This document shows positions 28,955 through 37,179 of a stretch of DNA of 64,000 nt, one piece after another (the stretch's first letter is position 1; every line of letters starts with the position of its first letter). Position numbers and translations under genes: made by a program. A model generated the notes under the pieces. The model worked only from the letters and a program-made list of their open reading frames with translations. It was not told where the DNA came from and did not search any database. Location of the stretch: positions 1,922,001 to 1,986,000 of the forward strand of contig NZ_CP072610.1 in assembly GCF_021029445.1 (NCBI RefSeq). Direction: 5' to 3'. Origin of the DNA: Pseudomonas wenzhouensis. Its GTDB lineage: Bacteria > Pseudomonadota > Gammaproteobacteria > Pseudomonadales > Pseudomonadaceae.

Positions 28955-29794
28955 ATGAAGCCGTTATGCGTGTGCCTGTGTTCCAGCATTCTGCTGGCGC
29001 CAGCTGCACTGGCCCAGACCTATGTGGTTGGCGTTGAGGACATAGCCTTTGCACCGCATTACAGTCTTGATAGTGAAGGGCATTATCGTGGCTTCGCCCG
29101 CGAAGTGCTGGATAGCTTTGCTGCTAATAGCGGCATTAGCCTGATCTACAAACCGCTGCCGGTGGATCAGTTGCTGCCGGCCCTGTTGCGCAGCGAGGTC
29201 GACTTCAAGTACCCCGACAGCCCGCACTGGGGCACGGCTCAGAAGGCTGGCGTGACCCTGCACTATAGCCAGGCGGTAGTCGATTACGTCGATGGCGTGC
29301 TGGTGGCGCCGCAGCGCCAGGGGCAGGCGCCGGAGAATATCCGTCGCTTGGCCATGGTGCAGGGCTGGACGCCGCGTGGCTATGAACAGGCCATCGACAG
29401 CGGGCTGATCCAGCTGAGCTACAGCAAGGATTTACGCCAGATGATCCGCCAGGCGTTGAAGCATGACACTGACGGTGCTTACTTCAATGTAGTAGTGGCC
29501 ACGCACTATTTGGACAACATTCGCGCTCGGCCAGGCGCGCTGGTATTCGATCCCAAACTGCCGCATACCCGTGGCAGCTTTCACCTGTCGAGCGTGCGTC
29601 ACCCACAGCTTATCGCAGGTTTCGACCGCTTCCTTGCGGAGCGCGCGGCTCAGGTGGCGCAGCTCAAGGCGAGCTACCGGGTCGAGGCCAATCTCGATAG
29701 CGAATACATGGGGCTCGAGCAATGGAAGGTGGACTTTCTCGAACGCCAGAAAGGCAGAGCCGAGGCCCAGGCGCCGACTGCTTCCGATCGATGA
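28955..29794 (+). CDS. Periplasmic substrate-binding protein, family 3-like
   Basis: A 279-aa secreted protein: signal peptide about 1-20 (CVCLCSSILLAPAALAQT), then a two-lobe binding fold of the amino-acid-binding (SBP_bac_3) type (YVVGVEDIAFAPHYSLDSEGHYRGFAREVLDSFAANSG). No permease or ATPase gene is adjacent, so it is an orphan binding protein, or a sensor-like stand-alone. It follows moaA by 42 bases and might be co-transcribed. The ligand is unknown. Confidence 0.75.
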   Translation: MKPLCVCLCSSILLAPAALAQTYVVGVEDIAFAPHYSLDSEGHYRGFAREVLDSFAANSGISLIYKPLPVDQLLPALLRSEVDFKYPDSPHWGTAQKAGVTLHYSQAVVDYVDGVLVAPQRQGQAPENIRRLAMVQGWTPRGYEQAIDSGLIQLSYSKDLRQMIRQALKHDTDGAYFNVVVATHYLDNIRARPGALVFDPKLPHTRGSFHLSSVRHPQLIAGFDRFLAERAAQVAQLKASYRVEANLDSEYMGLEQWKVDFLERQKGRAEAQAPTASDR

Positions 29795-30094
29795 TGATCT
29801 GGACGTTGCCGTGCGCAGGCTTCGCTGCCTGCACCTGGGTATGCAGCAGACCAGGGTGCGGCACGGCGACCATCTGCCAGGTAGAGTCGGGCAGCTGATT
29901 CGGGCCAGACGCCTGGATCGGGGTGATGGAGGGCGCCGAGCCGATGGCGAAGGCAATCAGCGCCTAGCGCCTCCAGCTGCATCGAAGTAGTGGGCGAGCG
30001 GCCTTGGCGGTGAATGGCGGCACAGGTCGAGCTGGCGCCAACGCACTGCATCGCAGTTCGCAACGATGACGCCACACAGAAGCTGCGCGCATGG
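29795..30094. other. Spacer without a supported gene
   Basis: About 300 bases between the binding-protein gene and a bidirectional terminator. The minus strand has an open stretch (about 29990-29800) reading SGPNQLPDSTWQMVAV and AKPAHGNVQIIIDRK, protein-like in composition but without a start or recognised family. It may be the decayed 3' end of a lost gene. Confidence 0.3.
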
Positions 30095-30132
30095 AAAAGG
30101 GGGGAAGGGCGCGAACGCCCATCCCCCTTTTT
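30095..30132. terminator. Bidirectional intrinsic terminator
   Basis: Long hairpin AAAAGGGGGGAAGGGCG / CGCCCATCCCCCTTTTT with a CGAA loop; T-runs on both strands. It separates the convergent binding-protein (+) and porin (-) genes. Confidence 0.75.
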
Positions 30133-30181
30133 ACCCGGCCGCCGTCCCTACCGACGTCAGCCAGGTCCATTGCGGCAATGG

Positions 30182-31042
30182 TCAGAAGTGATACTTGACC
30201 AGCGCCTGCACGGCGGTCTGGTCGAAACGATCACCCGAGCCATCCACTGGTTTGACGCCATATTTGGCGCGCCACATGTTGATCTCGGTGCCCACGTAGA
30301 GCTGGCGCTCCTTGCCGAACAGGGCCTTGCCCGCATCCCACTTGACCTGGACCGAGGAGCCGACCGAGGTCTGCGTGCCGGCATCGCGCGATGGCGAGCG
30401 CCAGTCGATGAAGCCGTCGACGACGAAATCCTGTTCGCCCAGGCTGAAAGGGTAGGCGGCACTGACAGTCAGCTGAGTGGCGTAGCCGTTGCTGTTACTG
30501 TCGGCGAAGAAGGTATGGTTGTTGATCTTGACCTGGTACAGGTTGGTCTTGAAGTAGGTGAAGCCGGGTACTTCCCAGTCCAGGCCGATGCCGTACAGGT
30601 AGTTCTCCGGGCCAGGGCCGCCATTGCCTTTTTCATAGGTGAAGGCGGCGTAGACGTCCTTGATCGGACCGGCAGCCAGCTTCTGCCCGGTCAGCCAGCT
30701 CAGGCTGATGCGCGGGGAGAATTCCATGTAATAGAAGGAATCCTTGTCATGCTGGCGGAAGGTGCCGTTGTTGAAGCTGCCGCGCGACTGCACGTTGTCG
30801 GCACGGATGTAGTCGACGAAATAGAAGAGGTCGCCCCAGGCCCAGCCGCTTGCGTGCTCGAAGGTAAAGGTAGTCTGGGTACGCTGTTCTTCGCCATTGA
30901 AGTTCATGCGCTGAAAGTTTTCGCCGTACAGGTATGACAGGCTGTTGTCCTGCCAGTGCAGCAGGTCGCCAGCGAGTGCCTGCTGACCAGAGAACAGTCC
31001 GGCTGACAGGGCGAGGCAGTGGGGTAGATGCTTGAGTTTCAT
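30182..31042 (-). CDS. Tsx-like outer-membrane channel protein
   Basis: A 286-aa outer-membrane beta-barrel: signal peptide about 1-24 (ending GQQALA), then strands rich in alternating aromatic residues (LSYLYGENFQRMNF, TFTFEHASGWAWGDLFYFVDYI) and a terminal phenylalanine (VQALVKYHF), the outer-membrane assembly signal. It resembles the nucleoside-specific channel Tsx family. Located downstream of an NCS2 permease and puuD on the same strand, it may admit purines such as urate, xanthine or nucleosides. The substrate is inferred from context. Confidence 0.83.
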   Translation of the reverse strand: MKLKHLPHCLALSAGLFSGQQALAGDLLHWQDNSLSYLYGENFQRMNFNGEEQRTQTTFTFEHASGWAWGDLFYFVDYIRADNVQSRGSFNNGTFRQHDKDSFYYMEFSPRISLSWLTGQKLAAGPIKDVYAAFTYEKGNGGPGPENYLYGIGLDWEVPGFTYFKTNLYQVKINNHTFFADSNSNGYATQLTVSAAYPFSLGEQDFVVDGFIDWRSPSRDAGTQTSVGSSVQVKWDAGKALFGKERQLYVGTEINMWRAKYGVKPVDGSGDRFDQTAVQALVKYHF

Positions 31043-31075
31043 GGCTTTTCCTTATTGTTGAGGTGCAGGCATCTG

Positions 31076-31101
31076 CTCCCGGCGGAGAATGCCGCCGGGA
31101 G
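31076..31101. other. Stem-loop between the NCS2 permease and Tsx-like genes
   Basis: CTCCCGGCGG at 31076 pairs with CCGCCGGGAG at 31092 (perfect 10-bp stem). No T-run follows on the minus strand, so it looks like an intercistronic processing or stability hairpin more than a terminator. Confidence 0.55.
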
Positions 31102-31121
31102 TATTCGGTCAAGGCTGGGGA

Positions 31122-32606
31122 TCAGATGGAGCGTGGTGCCGGGTCGAGGTCGCGGCTGAGGGTGTTCAGGCTGTCGTCGTTCGCCTCGTCCTGGCGGTTC
31201 TGCAGCACGGTATGCAGGTGCGCCTCGGGCTCGTAGTCATCTTCGGCCAGCGGTTCTTCCGGCAGGAAGATGTTCAGTGCGATGGCGCTGAAGGCACCGA
31301 TGGCAATGGGTGAGCCGAGAATATTGCGCAGCATCTCCGGCATCTGTGCCAGGGCTTCTGGCACTGCCGCTACGCCAAGGCCAAGACCCAGGGAGATGGA
31401 AACGATGAGCATGTTGCGACGATGCAGGCCAGCCTCGGTGAGAATCTTGATACCGGCCACTGCCACGGTACCGAACATGATCAGCGTGGCGCCGCCCAGA
31501 ACCGGCTTGGGCATGAGCTGCAGCACCGCGCCGACCATGGGGAACAGACCGAGCAGCACCAGAATGGCGGCGATATACAACGCGACATGGCGGCTGGCCA
31601 CGCCAGTGAGCTGAATCACCCCGTTGTTCTGGCTGAAGGTGGTCATGGGCAGGCTGTTGAATACGGCTGCCATCGCCGAGTTGCAGCCATCGGCCAGCAC
31701 CCCGGATTTGATCCGTTGCATGTACAGCGGCCCTTTGACCGGCTGCCTGGAAATCATCGAGTTGGCGGTCAGATCACCCGCGGTCTCCAGCGGGGTGATG
31801 AGGAAGATCACCGCAATCGGGATGAACGCCACCAGGTCGAAGCTGAAGCCATACTTGAACGGCTGCGGCACGCTGATCAGCGGCACTTCGGCCATCTCGC
31901 TGAAATCCACCCGGCCCATCAGCCAGGCCACGACGAAGCCCAGCGTCAGGGCAATGATCACGGCAGACAGGCGCAGCATCTGCGATGAGGCGCGGTTGAG
32001 CACGACGATGGTCAGCAGTACCAGGGCACCGAGAGCCAGGTGGTGCAGTGCGCCCAGGTCCTCGGCGCCGTAGCCACCGGCGAAGTCGGTCATGCCCACC
32101 TTGATCAGTGACAGGCCCATCAGGCAGATGATGGTGCCGGTGACCACCGGGGTGATGACCTTGCGCAGCTTGCCAATGAACTGGCTGAAGAAGATCTCGA
32201 CGAAGGCGGCGCAGAAGCACACGCCGAAGATGGTCGAGAGAATTTCTTCTTCGCTGCCGCCACGGCCCTTGACGATGAAGCCGGCGCTGAGGATCACGCT
32301 GAGAAAGCCGAAACTGGTGCCCTGCAGGCACAGCAGCCCGGAGCCGACCGGGCCGATGCGTTTGGCCTGGACGAAGGTGCCGAGGCCGGAGACGAACAGC
32401 GCCATGCTCACCAGATAGGGCACGTGAGCGCCGAGGCCGAGCACGCTGCCGACGATCAGGGTGGGGGTGATGATGGCGACGAAGCTGGCCAGTACATGCT
32501 GCAGCGCGGCGAACACGGCGGGGAGGAAGTCGGGGGTGTCATCCAGTTGGTAGATCAGTTCGCTGCGAGCATCGGGCGCAGCTGGTGCGTTACGGTCGGT
32601 AGTCAT
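31122..32606 (-). CDS. NCS2-family purine (urate/xanthine) permease
   Basis: A 494-aa polytopic proton symporter of the nucleobase:cation symporter-2 family. The family signature is intact in TTFSQNNGVIQLTGVASR (Q-N-x-G-x4-T). Helix-8 type sequence GDLTANSMISRQPVKGPLYMQR and the N-terminal VLASFVAIITPTLIVGSVLGLG fit xanthine/urate permeases. The C-terminal tail is long and acidic. It lies between puuD and the porin gene on the same strand and has its own upstream region with TTGTGCACAA. Urate is the most likely substrate given puuD next to it (inference). Confidence 0.9.
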   Translation of the reverse strand: MTTDRNAPAAPDARSELIYQLDDTPDFLPAVFAALQHVLASFVAIITPTLIVGSVLGLGAHVPYLVSMALFVSGLGTFVQAKRIGPVGSGLLCLQGTSFGFLSVILSAGFIVKGRGGSEEEILSTIFGVCFCAAFVEIFFSQFIGKLRKVITPVVTGTIICLMGLSLIKVGMTDFAGGYGAEDLGALHHLALGALVLLTIVVLNRASSQMLRLSAVIIALTLGFVVAWLMGRVDFSEMAEVPLISVPQPFKYGFSFDLVAFIPIAVIFLITPLETAGDLTANSMISRQPVKGPLYMQRIKSGVLADGCNSAMAAVFNSLPMTTFSQNNGVIQLTGVASRHVALYIAAILVLLGLFPMVGAVLQLMPKPVLGGATLIMFGTVAVAGIKILTEAGLHRRNMLIVSISLGLGLGVAAVPEALAQMPEMLRNILGSPIAIGAFSAIALNIFLPEEPLAEDDYEPEAHLHTVLQNRQDEANDDSLNTLSRDLDPAPRSI

Positions 32607-32721
32607 GTCATAGCCTGCCAGTTGTTTTTATACGGTCATGGGCTTGCACGAGGCTTCACGGCGCCTCTGTCCTGAGTGACAGAAGTCTGTCTGCCAGGTC
32701 AGGTTTTCTGACTATAGCAAT

Positions 32722-32765
32722 TTGTAGACATGTATAAAAACAATTTATTTGTAGATTGTGCACAA
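32722..32765. promoter_or_regulatory. Promoter region of the NCS2 permease with GntR-type boxes
   Basis: TTGTGCACAA (32756-32765) is a perfect palindrome of the TTGTRTACAA family, and TTGTAGACAT (32722-32731) is an imperfect copy 25 bases away. The AT-rich sequence between them contains TATAAAAA-like promoter sequence. The permease starts at 32606 on the minus strand. Confidence 0.55.
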
Positions 32766-32769
32766 AAGA

Positions 32770-32843
32770 TGAACCGCCGGTCAGCTCACGCTGCCGGCGG
32801 TTCATGGTTGTAAAAAGATGCCGCGGCCAGTCACGGCCGCGAC
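32770..32843 (-). terminator. Tandem terminators after puuD
   Basis: First hairpin read on the minus strand: GTCGCGGCC / GGCCGCGGC followed by ATCTTTTTAC, 12 bases after the puuD stop. A second, perfect 10-bp stem (GAACCGCCGG at 32771 with CCGGCGGTTC at 32794) is followed by ATCTTTTG. They insulate puuD from the permease promoter. Confidence 0.75.
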
Positions 32844-32854
32844 ATGTGTGGCAA

Positions 32855-34153
32855 TCAGTTGATCTGCGCGCCTTCGGCGATCCAGCTACCGATCAGGTCG
32901 CGTTCGTCCTGGGTCATCTGGGTGATATTGCCCAGGGGCATGATCTGCGTGGCCACGGTCTGTGCGTGAATCTTTGCCGCTTGTGCCTTCATCTGCTCGG
33001 GGGTGTCGAGCATGAAGCCGGCCGGTGCCGTGCTGAACATCGGGCTGGTGGGGCTGGCCGAGTGGCACACGGTGCAGCGTTCGTGAATCACGCTTTCGAC
33101 CTTGGCAAAATCACTCGCGCCGACGCTGACGGCTGCTGTGCCGTTTGTGCTGGCGGCTTGCTCGGCAGGTGTGGCTGCCGGGCTTGCCTCTTCCACCTTG
33201 GCCGGTGCTGCGCTGGACGGCTGCTCGACGGCTGCGACTGGAGCAGCGGCCGGTGCGCGTTGCGCCGGCGCCGTGACGTAGGCCAGGCAGATCATGCCCA
33301 GTGCTGCCGCTGGCAGGGTCCAGACGTACTTGCTGCTGTCGTGGCGGGTGTTGAAGTAGTGACGTACCAGCACCGCCAGGATCGCAATCCCGGCCAGGAT
33401 CGCCCAGTTGTACTGGCTGCCGTAAGTGCTCGGGAAGTGGTTGCTGATCATGATGAACAGCACCGGCAGGGTGAAGTAGTTGTTGTGGCGCGAGCGCAGC
33501 AGACCTTTGGCCGGCAGCAGCGGATCGGGCGTGGTGTTGGTTTCGATGGCCTTAACCAGTGCACGCTGGGCCGGCATGATAGTGAAGAACACGTTGCCGA
33601 CCATGATGGTGCCGATGATTGCGCCGACATGGATGTACGCCGCGCGGCCACTGAATATCTGGCTGAAGCCGTAGGCGGCGGCGATGATCAGCACGAACAG
33701 CACGGCGCCGAGCAGGGCCGGACGCTTGCCCAGCGGGGAGTCGCAGAGCAGGTGATAGATCACATAGCTGACTGCCATCGAGCCAAGACCGATGGCGATG
33801 GCCGCAGCGGGCGCCAGGTCGACGCCGGGCTTGACCAGATACAGGCTGGGGTTGAGGTAATACACCACCAGCAGCAGGGCGACGCCCGACAGCCAGGTGA
33901 AGTAGGCCTCCCATTTGAACCAGTGCAGGTTCTCCGGCATTTTCGGCGGAGCCAGCTTGTACTTTTCCAGGTGGTAGATGCCGCCGCCGTGAATCGCCCA
34001 GAGGTCGCCCGACAGGCCCTCGTGTGGGTTGCTCCGGTTGAGGTTGTTCTCCAGCCAGACGAAATAGAAGGATGCGCCGATCCAGGCGATACCGGTGATC
34101 ATATGGATCCAGCGGATGCCCAGGTTTAGCCATTCGGTGAAATGTGCTTCCAC
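32855..34153 (-). CDS. puuD: Membrane-bound urate hydroxylase PuuD with C-terminal cytochrome c
   Basis: Oxidises urate to 5-hydroxyisourate and passes electrons to a covalently bound haem instead of oxygen. A 432-aa protein: N-terminal multi-helix membrane domain (DUF989; WLNLGIRWIHMITGIAWIGASFYFVWLE, with conserved His), an alanine/proline-rich linker (about 315-350) and a cytochrome c domain with VIHERCTVCHSASP (CxxCH, about residue 373) and axial-ligand-type Met (TQIMPLGNITQMT). GTG 34153 (MEAHFTEWLN) is chosen because AGAGG lies eight bases upstream. Haem attachment depends on the Ccm system encoded earlier in the window. Confidence 0.93.
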   Translation of the reverse strand: MEAHFTEWLNLGIRWIHMITGIAWIGASFYFVWLENNLNRSNPHEGLSGDLWAIHGGGIYHLEKYKLAPPKMPENLHWFKWEAYFTWLSGVALLLVVYYLNPSLYLVKPGVDLAPAAAIAIGLGSMAVSYVIYHLLCDSPLGKRPALLGAVLFVLIIAAAYGFSQIFSGRAAYIHVGAIIGTIMVGNVFFTIMPAQRALVKAIETNTTPDPLLPAKGLLRSRHNNYFTLPVLFIMISNHFPSTYGSQYNWAILAGIAILAVLVRHYFNTRHDSSKYVWTLPAAALGMICLAYVTAPAQRAPAAAPVAAVEQPSSAAPAKVEEASPAATPAEQAASTNGTAAVSVGASDFAKVESVIHERCTVCHSASPTSPMFSTAPAGFMLDTPEQMKAQAAKIHAQTVATQIMPLGNITQMTQDERDLIGSWIAEGAQIN

Positions 34154-34201
34154 GATCTGTACCTCTTTTCCCGGGGGAGGCACGCCAGCCCCGGGCTTCT
34201 C

Positions 34202-34705
34202 TTATTGGTGGGGGTTGAGGAGAAGAAACTCGTCCTCATTGAAGAAATGCTCATCGCAGTTGTTGCCGGAACCACTGCGATCAACCACCAGGAAGTCATC
34301 CCGCTTTTCGATCGTCAGCACCGGGTGGTGCCAGACGCCGCGATGGTAATTGACGCCCTGCCTGCCATTGCTGAGGAAGGCACGGACGGACCCTGATACA
34401 GGTGCATCGCCAAGTGGCGCGACCACGATCAGAAAGGGGTGGCCGAGCAGCGGAATGAAAGCCTGGCTGCCCAGCGGATGGCGCTCCAGCATGCGGATGG
34501 TCACGGGCATCTCGAGCGCTTCGGCGCTGAAGATGCTGATGATGGCCTGGTCCTCCGGCTGCGCGGTCTGCACCGTGGCCAGCTTGTGATAGCGGCGGGT
34601 GGAACCGTTATTGATCATGAAGAAGTCGCTACCGTCGGTTTCGATCACGTCACCGAATGGGGCGAAGGCTTCTTTGCTCAGGGGCTCGATGGTCAGGCTA
34701 CGCAT
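34202..34705 (-). CDS. allA: Ureidoglycolate lyase
   Basis: Splits ureidoglycolate into glyoxylate and urea; 167-aa cupin-type enzyme. Family segments: LTIEPLSKEAFAPFGDVIE at the N-terminus, FSAEALEMPVTIRMLERHPLGSQAFIPL (conserved acid/His) and GRQGVNYHRGVWHHPVLTI. The glyoxylate formed feeds Gcl. It follows uraD by 42 bases; the allantoicase gene that sits between these two in P. aeruginosa is not here. Confidence 0.93.
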   Translation of the reverse strand: MRSLTIEPLSKEAFAPFGDVIETDGSDFFMINNGSTRRYHKLATVQTAQPEDQAIISIFSAEALEMPVTIRMLERHPLGSQAFIPLLGHPFLIVVAPLGDAPVSGSVRAFLSNGRQGVNYHRGVWHHPVLTIEKRDDFLVVDRSGSGNNCDEHFFNEDEFLLLNPHQ

Positions 34706-34747
34706 GGCTGTTCTACTTGTTTTGTTCGAGTTGAGGGGCTGCAGCGC

Positions 34748-35263
34748 TTACAGCTGCTGCAGGCGGAAGAGGGCGATCTTGTTGATCTCGGCCAGTGCGG
34801 TGGCGAACTCCTGCTCCGGCGTGTTGTGAATGCGCTCTTCGAAGGCTGCCAGGATCTGGTGGCGGTTGCTGCCCCTGACGGCCTTGATGAAGGGGAAGCC
34901 GAACTTGGCCTTGTAGGCGTCGTTGAGTTCAGTGAAGCGGGCGAACTCCTCGGCGCTGCATTCGTGGATGCCGGCACCGGATTGCTCGGCGGTGCTGGAG
35001 GCGGTCAGCTCGCCGCGCACCGCCGCCTTGCCGGCCAGATCCGGGTGCGCGTTGATCAGCGCCAACTGCGCCTCATGGCTGGCGGACAGGAGGATATCGG
35101 CCATGCGCTGCTGCAGGCGCTCGATGTCGTCGACGCTTTCGTCCAGGCCGAGGTCATAGGCCTTCTCGGCGACCCAGGGCGAGTGCTCGTAAATATCGGC
35201 GAAGGCTGCGACGAACGCATCGCGGCTCAGCGTGGACGGGGTCAGGGTCTGGAAACGGCTCAT
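34748..35263 (-). CDS. uraD: 2-oxo-4-hydroxy-4-carboxy-5-ureidoimidazoline (OHCU) decarboxylase
   Basis: Gives (S)-allantoin from OHCU, the product of HiuH; 171 aa, all-alpha fold. The catalytic histidine is in INAHPDLAGKAA (about residue 70). ELNDAYKAKFGFPFIKAVRG is the conserved substrate loop region. The start ATG 35263 (MSRFQTLTPSTLSRDAF) overlaps the puuE stop by four bases, so the two are coupled. Confidence 0.95.
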   Translation of the reverse strand: MSRFQTLTPSTLSRDAFVAAFADIYEHSPWVAEKAYDLGLDESVDDIERLQQRMADILLSASHEAQLALINAHPDLAGKAAVRGELTASSTAEQSGAGIHECSAEEFARFTELNDAYKAKFGFPFIKAVRGSNRHQILAAFEERIHNTPEQEFATALAEINKIALFRLQQL

Positions 35264-36201
35264 TTGCTGCTCTCTTGCTCGGTCGCACGGAAGGGGTGGG
35301 TGGCATGCCAGTGTCTGGCGATGTCGACGCGGCGGGCGCACCAGACCTTGTCATGGCTTTTGACGTAGTCGATGAAGCGCGCCAGCGAAGCCAGGCGCGC
35401 CGGGCGACCGAGCAGGCGGCAGTGCATGCCGATCGACAGCATTTTCGGTGCGCCGGCTTCACCTTCGGCATAGAGCACGTCGAAGGCATCCTTGAGGTAT
35501 TCGAAGAAATCGTCGCCCTTGTTGAAGCCCTGCACCTGGGTGAAGCGCATGTCGTTGGTGTCCAGGGTGTAGGGGATCACCAGGTGCGGTTTTTCTGCGG
35601 TGCTGGCCGGGTCCCAGTAGGGCAGGTCGTCGTCGTAGGTGTCGGAGTCATAGAGGAAGCCGCCTTCCTCGCGTACCAGGCGTCGGGTATTCGGGCCCAG
35701 GCGCCCGGTGTACCAGCCCAGCGGGCGCTCGCCGGTCAGCTCGGTGAGGATGCGGATGGCCTCGAGCATGTGCTCGCGCTCGGTCGCTTCGTCCATGTTC
35801 TGGTAATCGATCCAGCGGTAGCCGTGGCTGCAGATCTCATGCCCGGCGGCGACCATCTCGCGGATCACGTCCGGGTGGCGCTGGGCGGCCATGGCCACGG
35901 CGAAGATGGTCAGCGGGATGTCATGCTGCTTGAACAGGTTGAGCAGGCGCCAGACGCCGGCGCGGCTGCCGTACTCGTAGAGCGATTCCATGCACAGGTT
36001 GCGCTGACCCTGCAGCGGCTGGGCGGCGACCATCTCGGAGAGAAAGGCCTCGGACTCCCTGTCGCCGTGAAGGATGTTGCGCTCGCCGCCTTCCTCGTAA
36101 TTGAGCACGAAGGACAGGGCAATATGGGCATCGCCCGGCCAGTGGGGGTGGGGTGGGTTTGCGCCGTAGCCGATCAGATCGCGTGGGTAATCAGCATTCA
36201 C
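35260..36201 (-). CDS. puuE: Allantoinase PuuE (polysaccharide-deacetylase fold)
   Basis: Hydrolyses allantoin to allantoate; 313-aa NodB-like enzyme unrelated to AllB-type allantoinases and cofactor-independent in characterised relatives. Recognisable: YPRDLIGYGANPPHPHWPGDA, NYEEGGERNILHGD, AAGHEICSHGYRWIDYQNM and SIGMHCRLLGRPAR. Start GTG 36201 (MNADYPRDL) follows AGGAAGA; the upstream frame to 36285 lacks support. It overlaps uraD and heads the minus-strand operon puuE-uraD-allA-puuD. Confidence 0.95.
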   Translation of the reverse strand: MNADYPRDLIGYGANPPHPHWPGDAHIALSFVLNYEEGGERNILHGDRESEAFLSEMVAAQPLQGQRNLCMESLYEYGSRAGVWRLLNLFKQHDIPLTIFAVAMAAQRHPDVIREMVAAGHEICSHGYRWIDYQNMDEATEREHMLEAIRILTELTGERPLGWYTGRLGPNTRRLVREEGGFLYDSDTYDDDLPYWDPASTAEKPHLVIPYTLDTNDMRFTQVQGFNKGDDFFEYLKDAFDVLYAEGEAGAPKMLSIGMHCRLLGRPARLASLARFIDYVKSHDKVWCARRVDIARHWHATHPFRATEQESSK

Positions 36202-36275
36202 TGCAGTCTTCCTATCTGGAGCGTGGCGGTCACTGCGCGCCTGGCAATGAATGGCTGCGCGACCGGGGTGGCTAA

Positions 36276-36285
36276 TTGTATACAA
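36276..36285. promoter_or_regulatory. TTGTATACAA operator upstream of puuE
   Basis: Perfect 10-base palindrome, 75 bases before the puuE start, in the divergent puuE/hiuH region. Identical to the site before the AzgA-like permease gene at 38669. Confidence 0.65.
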
Positions 36286-36456
36286 AGTTGTTTGCCGTTT
36301 GTAAATCGACTTTTCATCATTTTCTGCATTCTTTGCAACGCGGAAGAGGTTGACCGAGTGGACGGTAATTCGCGCCGAGTGGTGCGTGATTGCTGGCTTG
36401 CGATGAACGCATATGGCGGTTGAATGGCTGCATCTATAACGCCTTATTTGAATTTA

Positions 36457-36466
36457 TTGTGTACAA
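36457..36466. promoter_or_regulatory. TTGTGTACAA operator upstream of hiuH
   Basis: Same motif as at 38997 in front of the GntR gene. It lies in AT-rich sequence 138 bases before the hiuH start, close to a TTATATTC-like -10 region (36483-36490). Confidence 0.65.
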
Positions 36467-36603
36467 TTTCAGCTTGGAATGTTTTATATTCTGGCTGCGT
36501 GCTATCCTGCCATTGCGTCGGAGCACTGCGACGAGCCGATTTCAACAGAGTAGAGGAGGTGTGGTGTTCGCCGGGCGTTGATCGCCACGAGCATCCGAGA
36601 CTC

Positions 36604-36957
36604 ATGGGACGTTTGACTACGCATGTACTGGACGCCGCACACGGTTGCCCAGGGAGTGACATCAAGGTCGAGCTGTATCGCGTCGAAGGCGCGCAGCTGG
36701 AGCTGATCAATACCGTTACCACCAACCACGATGGCCGTTGCGACGCGCCGGTGCTGCAGGGCGATGACTACCTTACGGGCGTCTACCAGCTGCATTTCCA
36801 TGCCGGCGACTATTACCGCGCCCGTGGCGTGACGCTGCCGGAACCGGCTTTTCTCGATGTTGTGGTGCTGCGTTTCGGCATCGATGCCGGCCAGGAGCAC
36901 TACCACGTGCCGCTACTGATTTCGCCTTACAGCTACTCCACCTATCGCGGTAGCTGA
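36604..36957 (+). CDS. hiuH: 5-hydroxyisourate hydrolase (transthyretin-like)
   Basis: Hydrolyses 5-hydroxyisourate, the PuuD product, to OHCU; 117 aa, transthyretin fold. N-terminal LTTHVLDAAHGCPG with its catalytic histidine, and the diagnostic C-terminal YRGS. ATG 36604 (MGRLTTHVLD) is used; the longer frame from 36424 covers the promoter and operator. No N-terminal export signal, so cytoplasmic. Divergent from puuE and followed by a strong terminator. Confidence 0.95.
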   Translation: MGRLTTHVLDAAHGCPGSDIKVELYRVEGAQLELINTVTTNHDGRCDAPVLQGDDYLTGVYQLHFHAGDYYRARGVTLPEPAFLDVVVLRFGIDAGQEHYHVPLLISPYSYSTYRGS

Positions 36958-37018
36958 TGACTGGCGGGGCAGCCGCCAGACGAATGCTTGTCACCCTCAG
37001 ACTCGTTTGAGTCCCTAT

Positions 37019-37045
37019 GCCCGCTCACACTGCGGGCTTTTTTTC
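37019..37045 (+). terminator. Intrinsic terminator after hiuH
   Basis: GCCCGC / GCGGGC stem with a TCACACT loop and a run of seven T residues. It lies 62 bases after the hiuH stop. Confidence 0.85.
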
Positions 37046-37138
37046 GTCCGCGTGTAGAGCGACGCGTAGCCCGGATGAAATTCGGGGCCGGCGATAGGCA
37101 TGGTCGAGGGTGTCTGCCTGTCGTTGCCAGACCAAACG

Positions 37139-37166
37139 AAAAGCCCCGGCACAGGGCCGGGGCTTC
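37139..37166 (-). terminator. Intrinsic terminator after the AzgA-like permease
   Basis: On the minus strand AAGCCCCGGC pairs with GCCGGGGCTT (perfect 10 bp), followed by TTCG. It starts 14 bases after the stop codon. Confidence 0.8.
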
Positions 37167-37179
37167 GTGGTCTCTGCCG

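Noticed and set aside
36350..36365. TTGACCGAGTGGACGG in the puuE/hiuH spacer, resembling the 38627 box
   Set aside because: The left arm matches, but the right arm lacks GGTCAA, so it is not a palindrome; too weak to list as a site.
36424..36603. Extended N-terminus of hiuH
   Set aside because: The extension would cover the promoter and operator, and family members start at the MGRLTTHVLD position.
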